Assembly (NCBI RefSeq): GCF_963675165.1
Contig: NC_087380.1
Span: 266,001-330,000 of the forward strand
Length of the DNA: 64,000 nucleotides
Reading direction: 5' to 3'
Source: Halichondria panicea
Taxonomy: Eukaryota > Porifera > Demospongiae > Suberitida > Halichondriidae
Positions 8,798 through 19,466 of the stretch are shown here, piece by piece; position 1 is the first letter of the stretch; the number at the start of each line of letters is the position of its first letter. A program made the translations under genes and the position numbers. The notes under the pieces are model-generated. The model ran no database searches. It worked only from the letters and a program-made list of their open reading frames with translations, and was not told the DNA's origin.

Positions 8798-11208
8798 TCA
8801 CAGTCGCCCACTCACAGTCGAGTAGGCATTGTTTTGTGAGAAAACGTAGTCACCTTTGACATTTTTGGAGGCTGGGATTTCATCATAAACGGCAGGGACG
8901 GTCTCGTAGGTAGCGGCTGCACTTTGACCCTGGTCAGTAAGGGAGATATCTTGAGTAACAGTCCTGTGTGTGGAGAGAACAGATGATAATACTCGTAGTA
9001 GTAGTTATGACAATAGCACTTTGTTCAGTGATTATTTCAACACAAACCACTTTAAACTAACTCACATTTTCCCTCCTCTCTTGTACCGGAGCACTAGGTA
9101 GGCCACCATCACTACACCAGTTACTATAGTCACCACTGCTACCAGGGCCACCGCTCCTCCCACCACAGCACCAGTGTTGTCACACTGACAGGGAGAGCTC
9201 TCATCAGTAGAGGCTGTAATGGATTGTGTGGACTGCATGGCACTTAACACAATGCATGCTGTGTCTATCCCTCCACTGGTAGGCACCACACAGCAGTAGA
9301 CACCACCATGAGCAGTAGCAGTTCGACTCATCATCAGACTGACACTCATCTGACCTCTGCTAACATACAACGCTCCATCCTCCATAACAACAGAGCCATT
9401 AGGATAGTACCAATCTCCAGTGTTCCCACAGCAGCCAGCAAGGTCAGTATGACAGACGAGGCCACTTCTCTCTCCCAAGGAGGACAGGGAGATCTCAGAG
9501 AGCCCAGATAAGTAGTTGGTGGAGGAGAGGGACAAGTACACAGGGGGAGGGACTATATGGGGGACATGTAAAATACAGTAAATGCAAAATTGCTACTTAC
9601 TCTGACAGGCCGGTGAGCTGCTCCAGTTGCCAGCACTCAAACATGTGATGGTTTCAGAGCCAATCAGAAGGTATCCAGTGTCACAAGTGTAGGTCGCCTC
9701 TCCTCCAATCATTGTGCTGGTTGGTTGTCCGGGAGATCCGTTGTTAATAGAGGAAGGAGGGCCACAGGAAACTGTAACCAAAGATATTTAGTATTTATGT
9801 AACTGTACTAAACGAACACAAGAATAACAGTATTTAAAGTCCATTCCACTCACTTTGACAAGTTGGAGGTGACCCAGCCCAGATCCCTCCACTCACACAG
9901 ATCCTGGTAGTGATACCTCCAGTGAGAGTGTAGCCAAAGTTGCAAGAGTGCACGGCACTAGAGCCGAGAGGTCTGTTGTCAGGGGATCCACCACTGTACA
10001 TAATCATCCCATTGGCCAGTGAGGGTGTTAAGTCAGGGCAGTTAGCTGTATGGGAGACGATACACTCAACAAACAAACAGTACAAAGTCCATTCCACTTA
10101 CGCTGACAAGTTGGAGCTGACCCACTCCACAATCTATCACTCCTACAAGTCCTGGTGCTGTCTCCATTGAGAGTGTAGCCAGTGTCACAGGTGTAGGTGG
10201 CCACAGTATCCACTGGTCTGCTGTCAGGGGATCCAGCACCATAGTCAACATTTTCGTTTGCCAGTGAGGGTAGGTCAGTGCAGGTTATCACTATGGGAAC
10301 AGGTACACACTCAATGTACATATTATTACACATTCAGTCATTCCTTACTCTGACACACTGGAGCTGGTGTTGAGCTCCACTCTCCATTACTCCCACAAGT
10401 CCTCACTGACACTCCAACCAGAGTGTAGGGATTGAAGCAGCTGTAACTGGCTGTAGCACCCACTGGTCTGTTGTTAGTGGATCCACTAGCATAGGTTATG
10501 GCTCCATTAGAGATTTCCGAGAGATTATCAGAACATGTAGGTGCAACTGCAGGGGAGGGAGATATGAAAATACTATAATGCATGGAACTATAGGAGTGTT
10601 GGACAAGTAAACACTTGGAGAGGGTTTTCTACAGGTAAACTCGTGAAAGGGGGTGAATAACCAGCTAGTATATACTGGGGCTGACATATTGATCCGCTCA
10701 CCCAGGTTAGCACAGAGGGTCATATCTCCTCCAGTAGTTGGTACAGTACAACAGTAGGACCCAGTTGGAGTGAGGGGGTTGTTAGCCTCTCTACGAGCCA
10801 GTCTGATGACCTGAGGTGCCCCCTTTAGAATGTAGAACTGCTGTCCAGCAGTCATTGAGCCAGCATTTTGCAGTACCACACTCCCATCAGGAAACGTCCA
10901 CTGTCCTAGTGCTCCCATGCCATTGTTGTCACTACTTCTACAGCAGGTAGTGAGGTCAGTGTGACAGGTGAGAGAAGGGAGACCACCATCCTCTCCAATG
11001 GCAGTGATGAGGATCTCAGTATTGTCAGTAGTGATGCTAGGACCAGATCCCAGAGTCAGGTACACTGTTCAGTGATGCAAGGTTACTAATTTAGCTATAC
11101 AACCAAGTTCATAGCTCATACTCCACTACTAGTATTACCTTGCTGCCCCCAGCATGTGGACACAACACACAGCAAAAGCAGCAGAAGCTGAACACCTTGA
11201 GTCTTCAT
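8798..11208 (-). CDS. R1: Ig/CCP transmembrane receptor, apparently intact, truncated tail
   Basis: Cell-surface receptor of unknown ligand. Exons on the minus strand: signal peptide 11208-11139 (MKTQGVQLLLLLLCVVSTCW); Ig1 11064-10702; four CCP domains near 10548-10350, 10290-10108, 10045-9852 and 9772-9602; Ig2 about 9553-9245; TM 9213-9066, a helix of about 25 hydrophobic residues ending in the stop-transfer RYKRGGKM; tail 8963-8798. CCPs show the family pattern C, TYTC, GYTL, TC, W-SGS-PTC. The tail keeps tyrosines in YETVP, YDEI, DYVF and YSTV. A 14-bp tandem duplication (CCCACTCACAGTCG) then shifts the frame and stops it, removing the EAPAA and YDN end seen in R4 and R7. The same lesion is in R8 and R10. 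All ectodomain exons are open. Exon phases are all 1. Confidence 0.85.
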
Positions 11209-11530
11209 TGTTTGCACTTGGATAGCCTCGATTCCAGGCCGCATTAGCTGCCTGGAATCGAGGCTACATTTTGCATGCATACACCACATCCATATTTTCG
11301 ATCTTTACCCACATGTCTGACAAACAATTTAGCCTCGATTCCAGGACGCTCTCAATTGAGAGTGAGAGAGGGGCTGGGATCGAGTTATTGTGATGTCCTA
11401 TAGACTTTTAGTCTATACACCATGCATATGCACACCCACACACTGACAGTGACATGCAGGTATTGTCACATTTGTCTCTCAGCTAACAAAAGGATTCATG
11501 TGATACCCGGTAGGTAGTTCAGTTCAGTTA
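11209..11530. other. R1-R2 intergenic region with two hairpins and a calponin fragment
   Basis: Contains a perfect 17-bp-arm hairpin at 11223-11266 and a degenerate relative at about 11331-11390 (both start TAGCCTCGATTCCAGG). Between them is a decayed copy of the array promoter element (CGATCTTTACCCA, 11299-11311). A palindrome (TAGACTTTTAGTCTA) lies near 11400, and at 11425-11468 there is a short copy of the calponin intron 3/exon 4 junction. No gene seen. Confidence 0.7.
11223..11266. mobile_element. 44-bp hairpin element, TAGCCTCGATTCCAGGC family
   Basis: Perfect 17-bp terminal inverted repeats (TAGCCTCGATTCCAGGC) around a 10-base loop. Relatives with the same ends are at 47828-47873 and 52230-52279, the latter with a clear 9-bp target duplication; a half copy is at about 25613-25630. 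No target duplication is visible at this copy. Confidence 0.7.
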
Positions 11531-13273
11531 TCGTCAGCTAGGCATTGTTCTGTGTGTAGATAATATGGTCACCTTAGACCACGCTGGAGGCTGGGATATC
11601 CTCGGTCTTGTAGGTAGCGGTTGCACTTTGACCCTGGTCAGGGAGCGGGTTATCTTGAGGAACAGTCCTGTGTGTGGAGAGAACATTACGATACTACTTT
11701 GTAAAAGCTGTTTTGTCATGATTATGTAGCTAACTAACACAAACCACTTTAAACTAACTCACATTTTCCCTCCTCTCTTGTACTGGAGCACTAGGTAGGT
11801 CACCATCACTACTGTCACTCCAATCACCACTACCTGGGCCAGCACTCCTGCCACCACTCCACCAACCACAGCACCAGTGTTGTCACTCTGAGGACGACCC
11901 ACAGATACCCCTGTGAGTGCCAAAACAATAGTCCAGAGTAATTTTTGAATAATTAATATAGGCACTGTACATGTATTGTGCTATACTATTATTATTTTAC
12001 TGCTGAAATTAAAATTACTTGTAATAGAGGGAGAGGTGGTGTCTCCAGGCACTGAAACACGGCATAATCATAATGGATGAGAACACAAGACCCAGGCCAC
12101 ACTTACCTAACTGCACACAGAAGGCTTAGATGACCCCAGTGTTGTCAGGAATCACACAGCAGTAGGGCGATGGAGTCTGAGTGCACCTGTATCTCCAACA
12201 CTGTACAGTAGATCAGTGTTTGAATCAGTAATGTCTAGATTTCTTATAATAGCTGTTCCATTGGGTAGTAGCCAATCTCCGGAATTATCTTGTCCTGTAC
12301 AGCAAATAGTTGAGTCAGTTCTGCAAGTCAATGCTGTCTCAAGTACGTGGTATCTCCGATGGTGTCTATGGCAACCTGTGAGTTCATAACAGCATGCATA
12401 GTTGGTGGTTCCATGGAGACGTAGACAGGAGGTACTGTGGGGGTGGGGGATTGTAACTCTGTTAGAGTTCATTGTACTAGCTTACATTGACAAGTGAGAG
12501 CTGACCCACTCCACAATCTGTCAGCTCTACACACTCTGGTAGCAGTGCTGGTAGTGGAGGGTATGTATCCATTCAAGCAGCTCTGTGTAGCCACTGTTCC
12601 CTCTACTTTGAGGCTGGAGTCTGAACTGGGAAGTCTGTAGCTGATCACTCCATTGGTACAGTGAGGTCAGGACAGATGGCTGCATGTAGGGGTTATACAA
12701 TCTATACCAACCATCACAACTATACCTAAACAAACAAGATCTGATCCACCCCACGATCTGTCAGACAGACAAGCTCTAGTACATGTAGTGCTGTTCCTGG
12801 AACGTGTGTATCCAGACATGCAGCTCTGTCCGGCCTGCCGGTGTACACCGGAGTAAGACGGCTGCTGTACATGATAACTCCATTGGCTGGCACAGGGAGG
12901 CTAGGACATGTCACTGTGGGAACAGACACAATCTACTGATCAACCATTACCACTAGTTTGTACAACGCATACCTACAGGTTGGAGCTGACCCACTCCACA
13001 TTCCATCACTCTCACAAGTCCTGGTGCTGCCTCCATTGAGAGTGTAGCCAGTGTCACAGGTGTAGGTGACCACAGTGTTCTCACCCAGTGTCATGTTAGA
13101 GTATGAGATCCCTCCATTGGTGGGGGGAGGGAGGGACGAGCAGACCACTACATGCAAGGGATATTATACACACCTGTATTTATATAGCAATCATTATCAG
13201 CACCTTGCTGTCCCCAGCAGGTGGACACAGCACACAGCAAAAGCAGCAGAAGCACAACACCTTAAGTCTTCAT
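11530..13273 (-). pseudogene. R2: CCP/Ig3 receptor pseudogene
   Basis: Same design as R9: signal exon, three CCP exons, Ig3, TM, tail; no Ig1. It is broken several times. The signal exon (13273 down) reads ATG AAG ACT TAA, a nonsense change of the CAA found in its paralogs (stop at 13264-13262). The CCP exon near 12680 lacks 4 bp relative to R4. The Ig3 exon (about 12450-12130) has small insertions relative to R9. The tail (from 11665) has lost the YETV/YEEI region by a 15-bp deletion and stops at 11574 where paralogs have AAA. The TM exon (about 11920-11760) and the first CCP exon (about 13150-12970) are still open. Not expected to give a functional receptor. Confidence 0.82.
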
Positions 13274-13661
13274 TGCTCTATGATTGCTCCAACCCTATGC
13301 TGAGTCAATGACAATATGCAGTTTATAATATATATTTGTTTGGAAGTTGTTCCATTAATGATCTTTACCCCATGCTGGGCTGCTAGGCATGCGAGAACAA
13401 AATTAATGGCCTGGCACAATAGCTTTTCTGTTAAATGAAATAACTTGTACTAAGCCAGAGGGGGAGGGGCTGATGAAGTACGTAAAACGTGTCTGTAACT
13501 GCGGTGAGTCATTATGACAAGAGAGACAAAGTACAGAAACTAGCGAAATTATTTCACATCTGCATCAACTAAACACTAAGTAAACATGAAACACAAAAGT
13601 CATAATTATGTGATAGTTCAGTTCAGTTGTCGTATAATTACTCCAGCAGCTGGAACCTCTT
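13274..13661. other. R2-R3 junction: promoter element, PPR deletion scar and truncated tail exon
   Basis: The promoter element is at 13351-13371. At about 13402 ATGGCCTGGCACA matches the start of PPR-like exon 1. Only some 60 bp further, AGAGGGGGAGGGGCTGATGAAG matches the 3' UTR of the PPR-like genes. The coding body between is missing. At 13625-13661 the distal end of a receptor tail exon (GTTGTCGTATAATTACTCCAGCAGCTGGAACCTC) is cut off abruptly by foldback repeat. The same junction occurs upstream of R7 and R9. Confidence 0.7.
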
Positions 13662-14475
13662 TCTAAGCTTTCAGAAAAACATAAAATATTTGATTTTTGA
13701 TCCACAGAATTCAAGTTATGGCAGCTGAAAGATTCCCAAAATCAGATTAAACGGAGGGGGGGGTGTCTTTTAACTGCCATAACTTCAGTAAAGTTGATCC
13801 AATGTCAAATATTTTATGATTTTCTGAAAGCTTAGAAAAATACCTTTCAAATGGTGTGTTTCCACACTACCATCACACTACTGTACACAAACGTCACACC
13901 GCCGTCACACTATCGTCACACTATCGTCACACTATCGTCACACTATCGTCACACTGATCCATTTCTTTCTAAGCTTTCAGAAAAATAAAAAATATTTGAT
14001 TTTCGATCCACAGAATTCAAGTTATGGCAGCTGAAAGATTCCCAAAATCAGATTAAACGGATGGGGGGGGTCTTTTAACTGCCATAACTTCAAATATTTT
14101 ATGATTTTCTGAAAGCTTAGAAAAATATCTTTAAAATGGTGTGTTTCCACACTACCATCACACTACTGTACACAAACGTCACACCGCCGTCACACTATTG
14201 TCACACTATCGTCACACTGTCGTCACACTATTGTCACACTATCGTCACACTATCGTCACACTGTCGTCACACTGTCGTCACACTGTCGTCACACTGTCGT
14301 CACACTGTTGTCACACTGTCGTCACACTGTCGTCACACTGATGGTATACAGAATTCAAGTTATGGCAGCTGAAAGATTCCCAAACTCAGATTAAACGGAT
14401 GGGGGGGGGTGTCTTTTAACTGCCATAACTTCAGTAAAGTTGATCCAATGTAAAAATATTTTATGATTTTGGTGG
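13662..14475. repeat. Foldback repeats interleaved with an 11-bp minisatellite
   Basis: Two and a half copies of an AT-rich palindromic element. It starts TTTCTAAGCTTTCAGAAAA and ends as the reverse complement, with GTTATGGCAGCTGAAAGA and its complement inside and a G7-G10 run at the centre. Copies are at about 13662-13850, 13966-14135 and 14349-14475. They are separated by tandem GTCACACTATC/GTCACACTGTC arrays at about 13860-13955 and 14150-14345. The block sits where the TM, most of Ig3 and the proximal tail of R3 should be. Confidence 0.85.
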
Positions 14476-15229
14476 TTCCCATAGAGACATAGACAGGAGG
14501 TATTGTGGGGGTGGGGGATTGTAAGTCTGGAGTTCATTGTACTAGCTTACATTGACAGGTTGGAGCTGATCCATCCCAGATCCCACCACTCATACAGAAC
14601 CTGGTGGTACGTACAGTGAAAGTACCTCCAGTGAGAGTGTAACTAGTGTTGCAGGAGTGCACAGCATGAGAGAAGAAAGGTCTATTGTTATGGGATCCAG
14701 CATTGTACATAATCAATCCATTGGTTAGTGGGGGTAAGTCAGGGCAGTCAGCTGTGTGGGAGACGATACACTCAACAGACAAACAGTACAAAGTTTATTC
14801 CACTTACGTTGACACACTGGAGCTGACCCACTCCACAATCCACTCCCACAAGTCCTGGTGCTGCCTCCATTGAGAGTGTAGCCAGTGTCACAGGTGTAGG
14901 TGACCACAGTGTTCTCACCCAGCGTCATGTTAGAGTAGGAGATCACTCCATTGGTGTAGGGAGGGAGGGAGAGGCATAATACTGTGAGAAGGTAATATTG
15001 GATATGGTTATCAGGTCAGTACCTATACTCTACCAATAGGATCACTATAACACATTCTAACTGCAAACTTACCAAAACATGCTGCACTAACTCCAACGTA
15101 TCTATTCGACAATCTGATCAAAAAAAGCTAGATCTAGATCATTATCACAGGATTACCTTGCTGTCCCCAGCAGGTGGACACAAAACACAGAGAAAGCAGC
15201 AGAAGCAAAACCTTGACTTGAGTCTTCAT
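14476..15229 (-). pseudogene. R3: 5' fragment of a CCP/Ig3 receptor
   Basis: Intact signal exon (ATG 15229; MKTQVKVLLLLLSLCFVSTC), two open CCP exons (about 14983-14810 and 14755-14550), then only the first few codons of an Ig3 exon (about 14515-14476). The sequence then turns into foldback repeat at about 14475. The matching tail-exon end survives on the other side of the repeat block (13625-13661). Repeat invasion or recombination therefore removed most of Ig3, the TM helix and the tail. If still transcribed it could make a secreted two-CCP peptide; more likely it is a relic. Its start is 71 bp from P1, with which it shares a promoter. Confidence 0.75.
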
Positions 15230-15300
15230 TGTTTGCATCTTGGCTTGCATGACACACATCCAAAACAGTTATCTTCCATTAATGATCTTTACCCACCCAC
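15230..15300. promoter_or_regulatory. Divergent promoter shared by R3 and P1, with conserved 21-bp element
   Basis: Only 71 bp separate the two ATGs. The element at 15275-15295 has the core CCATTAATGATCTTTACCC. It recurs at the equivalent place near R2, R4, R6, R7, R8, R9, R11 and R12. The spacing implies very short 5' UTRs on both sides. Confidence 0.7.
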
Positions 15301-15579
15301 ATGGCCTGGCACAGAGCAGCAAGACCTTGGTTCACACTCCCTCTCCTCAGACACCATCACTGTCCTTCACCCGCTGTCCTCCAGGTGGTGTCTCCATGGC
15401 AGCTCTCCTGTCCTCAGCCCACCACTCTACTACCCCTCATCAGACAATGGTCACAACACTCAGATACTGGTGAGACATTGTGAGAATAGTACGGTGGTCC
15501 GTAGAATGAGACCCATCCCCTCACACACACACGCACACACACACACACACACACTCACACACACACTCACACACACACA

Positions 15580-15615
<36 letters not shown>

Positions 15616-18410
15616 CACCTCCACTAGTCAGTACAGGGAACTAAGAGAGCTAGTAAGGTAAGGCTCTGTAGTATGTTGTTCTATTATATGCAGAGTCGAC
15701 ATTTATAGTATACGTCAATATTCAACTTCTTGCCACCAGTTCTGGACAATATGATAGAGCGCTGGATTTGTGGGAGGAGTCTAAGATGAGTGGTAGCATG
15801 GACACGGACAGTTACACGATTGTCATGGCAATGTGTGAGAGGTTGGGTAGCTCAGAGGCTGCACTGGCCCTGAGGGAGGACATGAGGTCACAAGGACTGG
15901 AAATGGAGGACAGGTATTACTAGCATAGCAACCAACCTGACATCCTCTGTAATGGATGCATTTGTAGCCCTTTCATAGCTCTGTCTATTGAAGGTGCTTT
16001 ATTATTCTTTATTGATGATTTTCCTCACAAATAAGCATGTTTGATAGCTTACTTTAATTGGCATAATTTAACGTGCATACACACAATGTTGGTTGCTTAA
16101 CTCTGATGCCCTCCTGCACAGATGTTGTCTCCACTTAGTGACCACCCTCATTGCTGATGACAAGGCTGGGGAGGCTGTGGAGGTCATGAGGGGGGAGTGG
16201 TTGCAGGTACACCACCCACCACACCCCTAACACTCATCCTGTACCTAACCACCCACCACACCCCTCACACTCATCCTGTACCTACTCTAACCACCCACCA
16301 CACCCCTCACACTCATCCTGTACCTACACTAACCACCCACCACACCCCTCACCCCTCACACTCATCCTGTACCTACACTAACCACCCACACACACAGACT
16401 GGTACGTGCTTCCTACCAGTAGTAGCTAAACAGTTACTAGATAACAAGCATCCTGCACTGGCTCTGGAGGCGTGCTCGCTGACCTCTGACCCCTCCCACC
16501 CCCTCCTGTGTGTACAGCTGGAGTGTCTTGGTTCCCTCGGACAAGTGGAGGAAATGCAACAACTCTTGGAGGAGGTGGTCTGGAAAACCAGGAAAAATAA
16601 TTCACTTATTTATATTCTATTATACAGTCTGTTGGTGTTGAGAGTGATTCGTTGCAAGTGGCCTTTGTTAATGGCCTGTCACTGGCTGGCCTCCACCACA
16701 GAGCAATGGAGCATCTCTCTAGTCTCAAGTGAGGGCCACTGATACTAGTGTAATCTTCAGCAACTTAGAGTATGTACTAACTACAGTGTACTGTGTCCTG
16801 TACTGCCTCTGCCTGTGTTCCTGCTACAGGTGTATTGCTAGCCCATATAGAGTATGTACTAACTACAGTGTACTGTGTCCTGTACTGCCTCTGCCTGTGT
16901 TCCTGCTACAGGTGTATTGCTAGCCCATATAGAGTATGTACTAACTACAGTGTACTGTGTCCTGTACTGCCTCTGCCTGTGTTCCTGCTACAGGTGTATT
17001 GCTAGCCCACGGACACTGTGTCTGTTACTAGAGGCCACCAGGAGAGGGGAAGATGTGGGATCAGCTGCTGCCGTGTTCCACACACTCTGGGAGCAAACCT
17101 TCACTCTTAAGGTACGTTAATACAGTCCCCCTATAAAAGCTATAGATATTATTAACCTTTCCCATAGGATCTCTCTGTCCAGTTCCTCCAGACATCAGTG
17201 TCAGCTGCTGAAGAGGACAGGAGCTCTTACCTGCTCAGAGCTGCCAATGCTTGTCTCCACCTTCAAGCCCTAGCTCTGAGGGACACGGCATCAGAACACA
17301 GTGAAGCTGAAGAGCAGTTCTTGAGTTATGATTTCCCCTCTTTCCTTCATCAACAAAGTGTGTATCCCGACCAGCACACATACGCAGTACGTTACCATAG
17401 CTACCAGTACAAACACTGTTAATTTGTTCCTCATTTAGAGGCCAATTTCAATTTTAATGCACTAAAATTATGGAAATTCTTTTTATTGTTAATTATTTTA
17501 TCCCCCTCAGACATTGTTACTGAGGCTGTGTTTTGATGAGGGGTCTCTAGACACCGCTGATCGTGCCATCAAGTCTCTGTTTCAGTGTGGTTCACCTTTG
17601 ACCTCTGAGGCCTTTGTCGAGTGGGCGGGACACTGTGGCCCAATCACCCCTCAACAAGCTAACAGGGTAAGCCATACAATACCCCGAGGCTATACAGTCG
17701 GCTCTGTAATATTAATTTCCCATTTTGCTATGCTGTTACAAATTTCTCAGGTGTTGGGTTTAATTCGTCGCAATTTCCGTGCCCGCTATGATATTCGATT
17801 GACACTGGAGGACTATGTGCGGTTGTTGGGGGTGGAGCTTGTGTGTGGAGGGGACCCCAAGCAACTCACACACTCATTCAGCTACATCAGGACCATCAAG
17901 AATGTGAGCTATAATAATAGTGCATTGTTGGTATAATTATATACGAGGAGGGGGTAGTTGGGCATCTTTCAACAGCTATAACTTTAGTACCGTTGATCCA
18001 ATGTCAAAAATGTTATGATTTTCTGAAAGCTTAGAAAAAGACCTTTCAAATGATGTGTTTCAGTTCGTTGGGGCTGTAATTTGTAATTTTTCGGCCTTGG
18101 ACCATGGGCTATTATTCATGGTGTGGCCAAATTGGCAAAATGTTTTATCGCTAAATTGGAAACTTTGATGACACGTTTGAAATGTATCTTTCTAAGCTTC
18201 CAAACAATCGGAAAATCTTTTAAATTGTATCCACGATACTCAAGTTATGGCAGCTGAAAGAGTCGCCAAAAATCGTACTATTCTGAGATTAAACGAAGGG
18301 GGGGGGGGTAGTTGAGCATCTTTCAGCTGCCATAACTTTAGTATCGTTGATCCAATGTTAAATTTTAGATACGTTTCAAGTGATGTGTTTCAATTTCATT
18401 ACCCCCCCCC

Positions 18411-18459
<49 letters not shown>

Positions 18460-19290
18460 ATGTCCAACCAGGGGCTACTCACAGAGACCAGTCACTGGTA
18501 CCCTATCATCAGTGCCCTAGCAACACTAGGCCCAGTGGGGGGACCCCTGTTCATTACCTATGATGATATGCTCACATGCGGAGTGGAGCCTGACCTGCAC
18601 ATGTACAAGATCATAGCCAGTGCTGCACAGACCAACAGCACAACTGCCCACTCTGCAGCAGTGGACTGGTGGAGAATGCTCAACTCTAGAGTGAAGCCAG
18701 ATGTAGAGTTAATGAACACGCTGATCCGCTGCTGTGAGGTGTGTGGGGAGTGGGAGAGAGGTTTCCTGTTCCTGGGGCTGTTCGAACAGTGCCAACTATC
18801 ACCTGACATGGACACCTTTGATGCCCTCTTTAAGGTAGGGCATCTGTTTACTGACAAGATCCCCTAAAAGATATTGTGTTTTTGGCGCTAATTACTATTA
18901 AGGATTAAGTAGTTAATAATTGTGACCTATAATCTAGTCAACCCAGAGGAGGTCCGACATGCGTGCACGAATCACTACAAGTGATGCCAAATGCACTAGC
19001 ACTTGTAGTGATTCGTGCATGCATGTCGGACCTCCTCTGTAGTCAACCACTGCACACTTGACCAAAATACTAACCCCACCCCACCTCACCCACCCACCCC
19101 CCCCCCACACACACACACACACACACCTACACAGATCTGTGATGCTACAAGAGACCATGATCGACTGATGGCTCTGAGCTCACTAGCAGAGACAATATTA
19201 CCACAGCAACGAGATCATGTGAGAGATGAGGTCCAGAGAATACACAACAATTGGACTGATAGTGAACAACATCATTCAGAGTCAGAATAG
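15301..19290 (+). CDS. P1: PPR-like (pentatricopeptide-like) protein, probably mitochondrial, intact 12-exon copy
   Basis: Twelve exons join with consistent phases: 15301-15469, 15615-15657, 15740-15913, 16122-16206, 16398-16574, 16628-16728, 16994-17111, 17168-17386, 17511-17666, 17751-17903, 18457-18834, 19135-19290, giving 642 aa. The first 25 residues (MAWHRAARPWFTLPLLRHHH) are basic and free of acids, like a mitochondrial import signal. The body has helical-repeat features of PPR proteins: YDRALDLWEESKMSG with SYTIVMAMCERLG, MLTCGVEPDLHMYKIIASA, and RVKPDVELMNTLIRCCEVCG. An organellar RNA-binding or mitoribosomal role is family inference; I could not match it to a named member such as PTCD3. 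The acceptors of introns 1 and 11 follow long (CA)n tracts, as does that of intron 10. Intron 6 has tandem acceptor copies and intron 11 a hairpin element. Confidence 0.78.
16768..17009 (+). repeat. 82-bp tandem duplication of the intron 6 acceptor in P1 (3 copies)
   Basis: Three direct copies of an 82-bp unit. Each holds a pyrimidine-rich stretch, the acceptor GCTACAG and the first bases of exon 7 (GTGTATTGCTAGCCCA). Only the last copy continues into exon 7 (GGACACTGTGTCTG). P2 has one copy, P3 has eight, and P4 has lost the segment. Apparent ORFs across it (VLYCLCLCSCYRCIASPYRV) are repeat artefacts. Confidence 0.93.
17942..18370. repeat. Foldback element in intron 10 of P1
   Basis: Imperfect inverted repeat of about 400 bp. 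It begins GGGCATCTTTCAACAGC.ATAACTTTAGTA, has TCTGAAAGCTTAGAAA and its complement TTTCTAAGCTTCCAAA in the arms, a GGACCATGGGCTATTA centre and a G-run edge. Same family as the repeats at 13.7-14.5 and 26.3-27.1 kb. Equivalent copies are in P2 (31665-32105), P3 (40915-41375) and P4 (54705-55160). Confidence 0.85.
18944..19039. mobile_element. 96-bp hairpin element in intron 11 of P1, 9-bp target duplication
   Basis: Near-perfect inverted repeat with arms of about 40 bp starting CAGAGGAGGTCCGACATGCG, and a short loop. It is flanked on both sides by the identical 9-mer TAGTCAACC (18935-18943 and 19040-19048), as expected for a transposed miniature element. Equivalent 104-bp copies are in P2, P3 and P4, so insertion predates the P duplications. 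The folded RNA would also resemble a microRNA precursor. Confidence 0.85.
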
Positions 19291-19466
19291 TAGCTACACA
19301 ATGTCGTCATTAATATTAGTGGTTGTACTTATTTGTGGTATTTTTTCTCATGTTTAACTTGACAGCGTTTTTGAAATGAAACACATTGTGAGAGGGGGAG
19401 GGGCTGATGAAGTGTGTATAACTGCATCCTCTATCAATCTGAAATACAATTATGCGATAATTCAGT
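19291..19466. other. Convergent 3' ends of P1 and R4
   Basis: About 176 bp between the P1 stop and the R4 stop. It includes the conserved P 3' UTR (GTTGTACTTATTTGTGGTAT..., AGAGGGGGAGGGGCTGATGAAG). The same junction recurs at P2-R7, P3-R9 and P4-R12. Confidence 0.7.

Noticed and set aside
16729-17120. Cysteine-rich ORFs with YCVLYCLCLCSCYRC repeats
   Set aside because: They read across tandem copies of an intron acceptor. The unit is 82 bp, so the frame changes each time; not a protein repeat.
18558-18857. A 99-residue minus-strand ORF (MSVNRCPTLKRASKVSMSGD), present in all four PPR-like copies
   Set aside because: Exact antisense of PPR exon 11; its conservation follows from the sense exon. 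No promoter or splice logic supports it.
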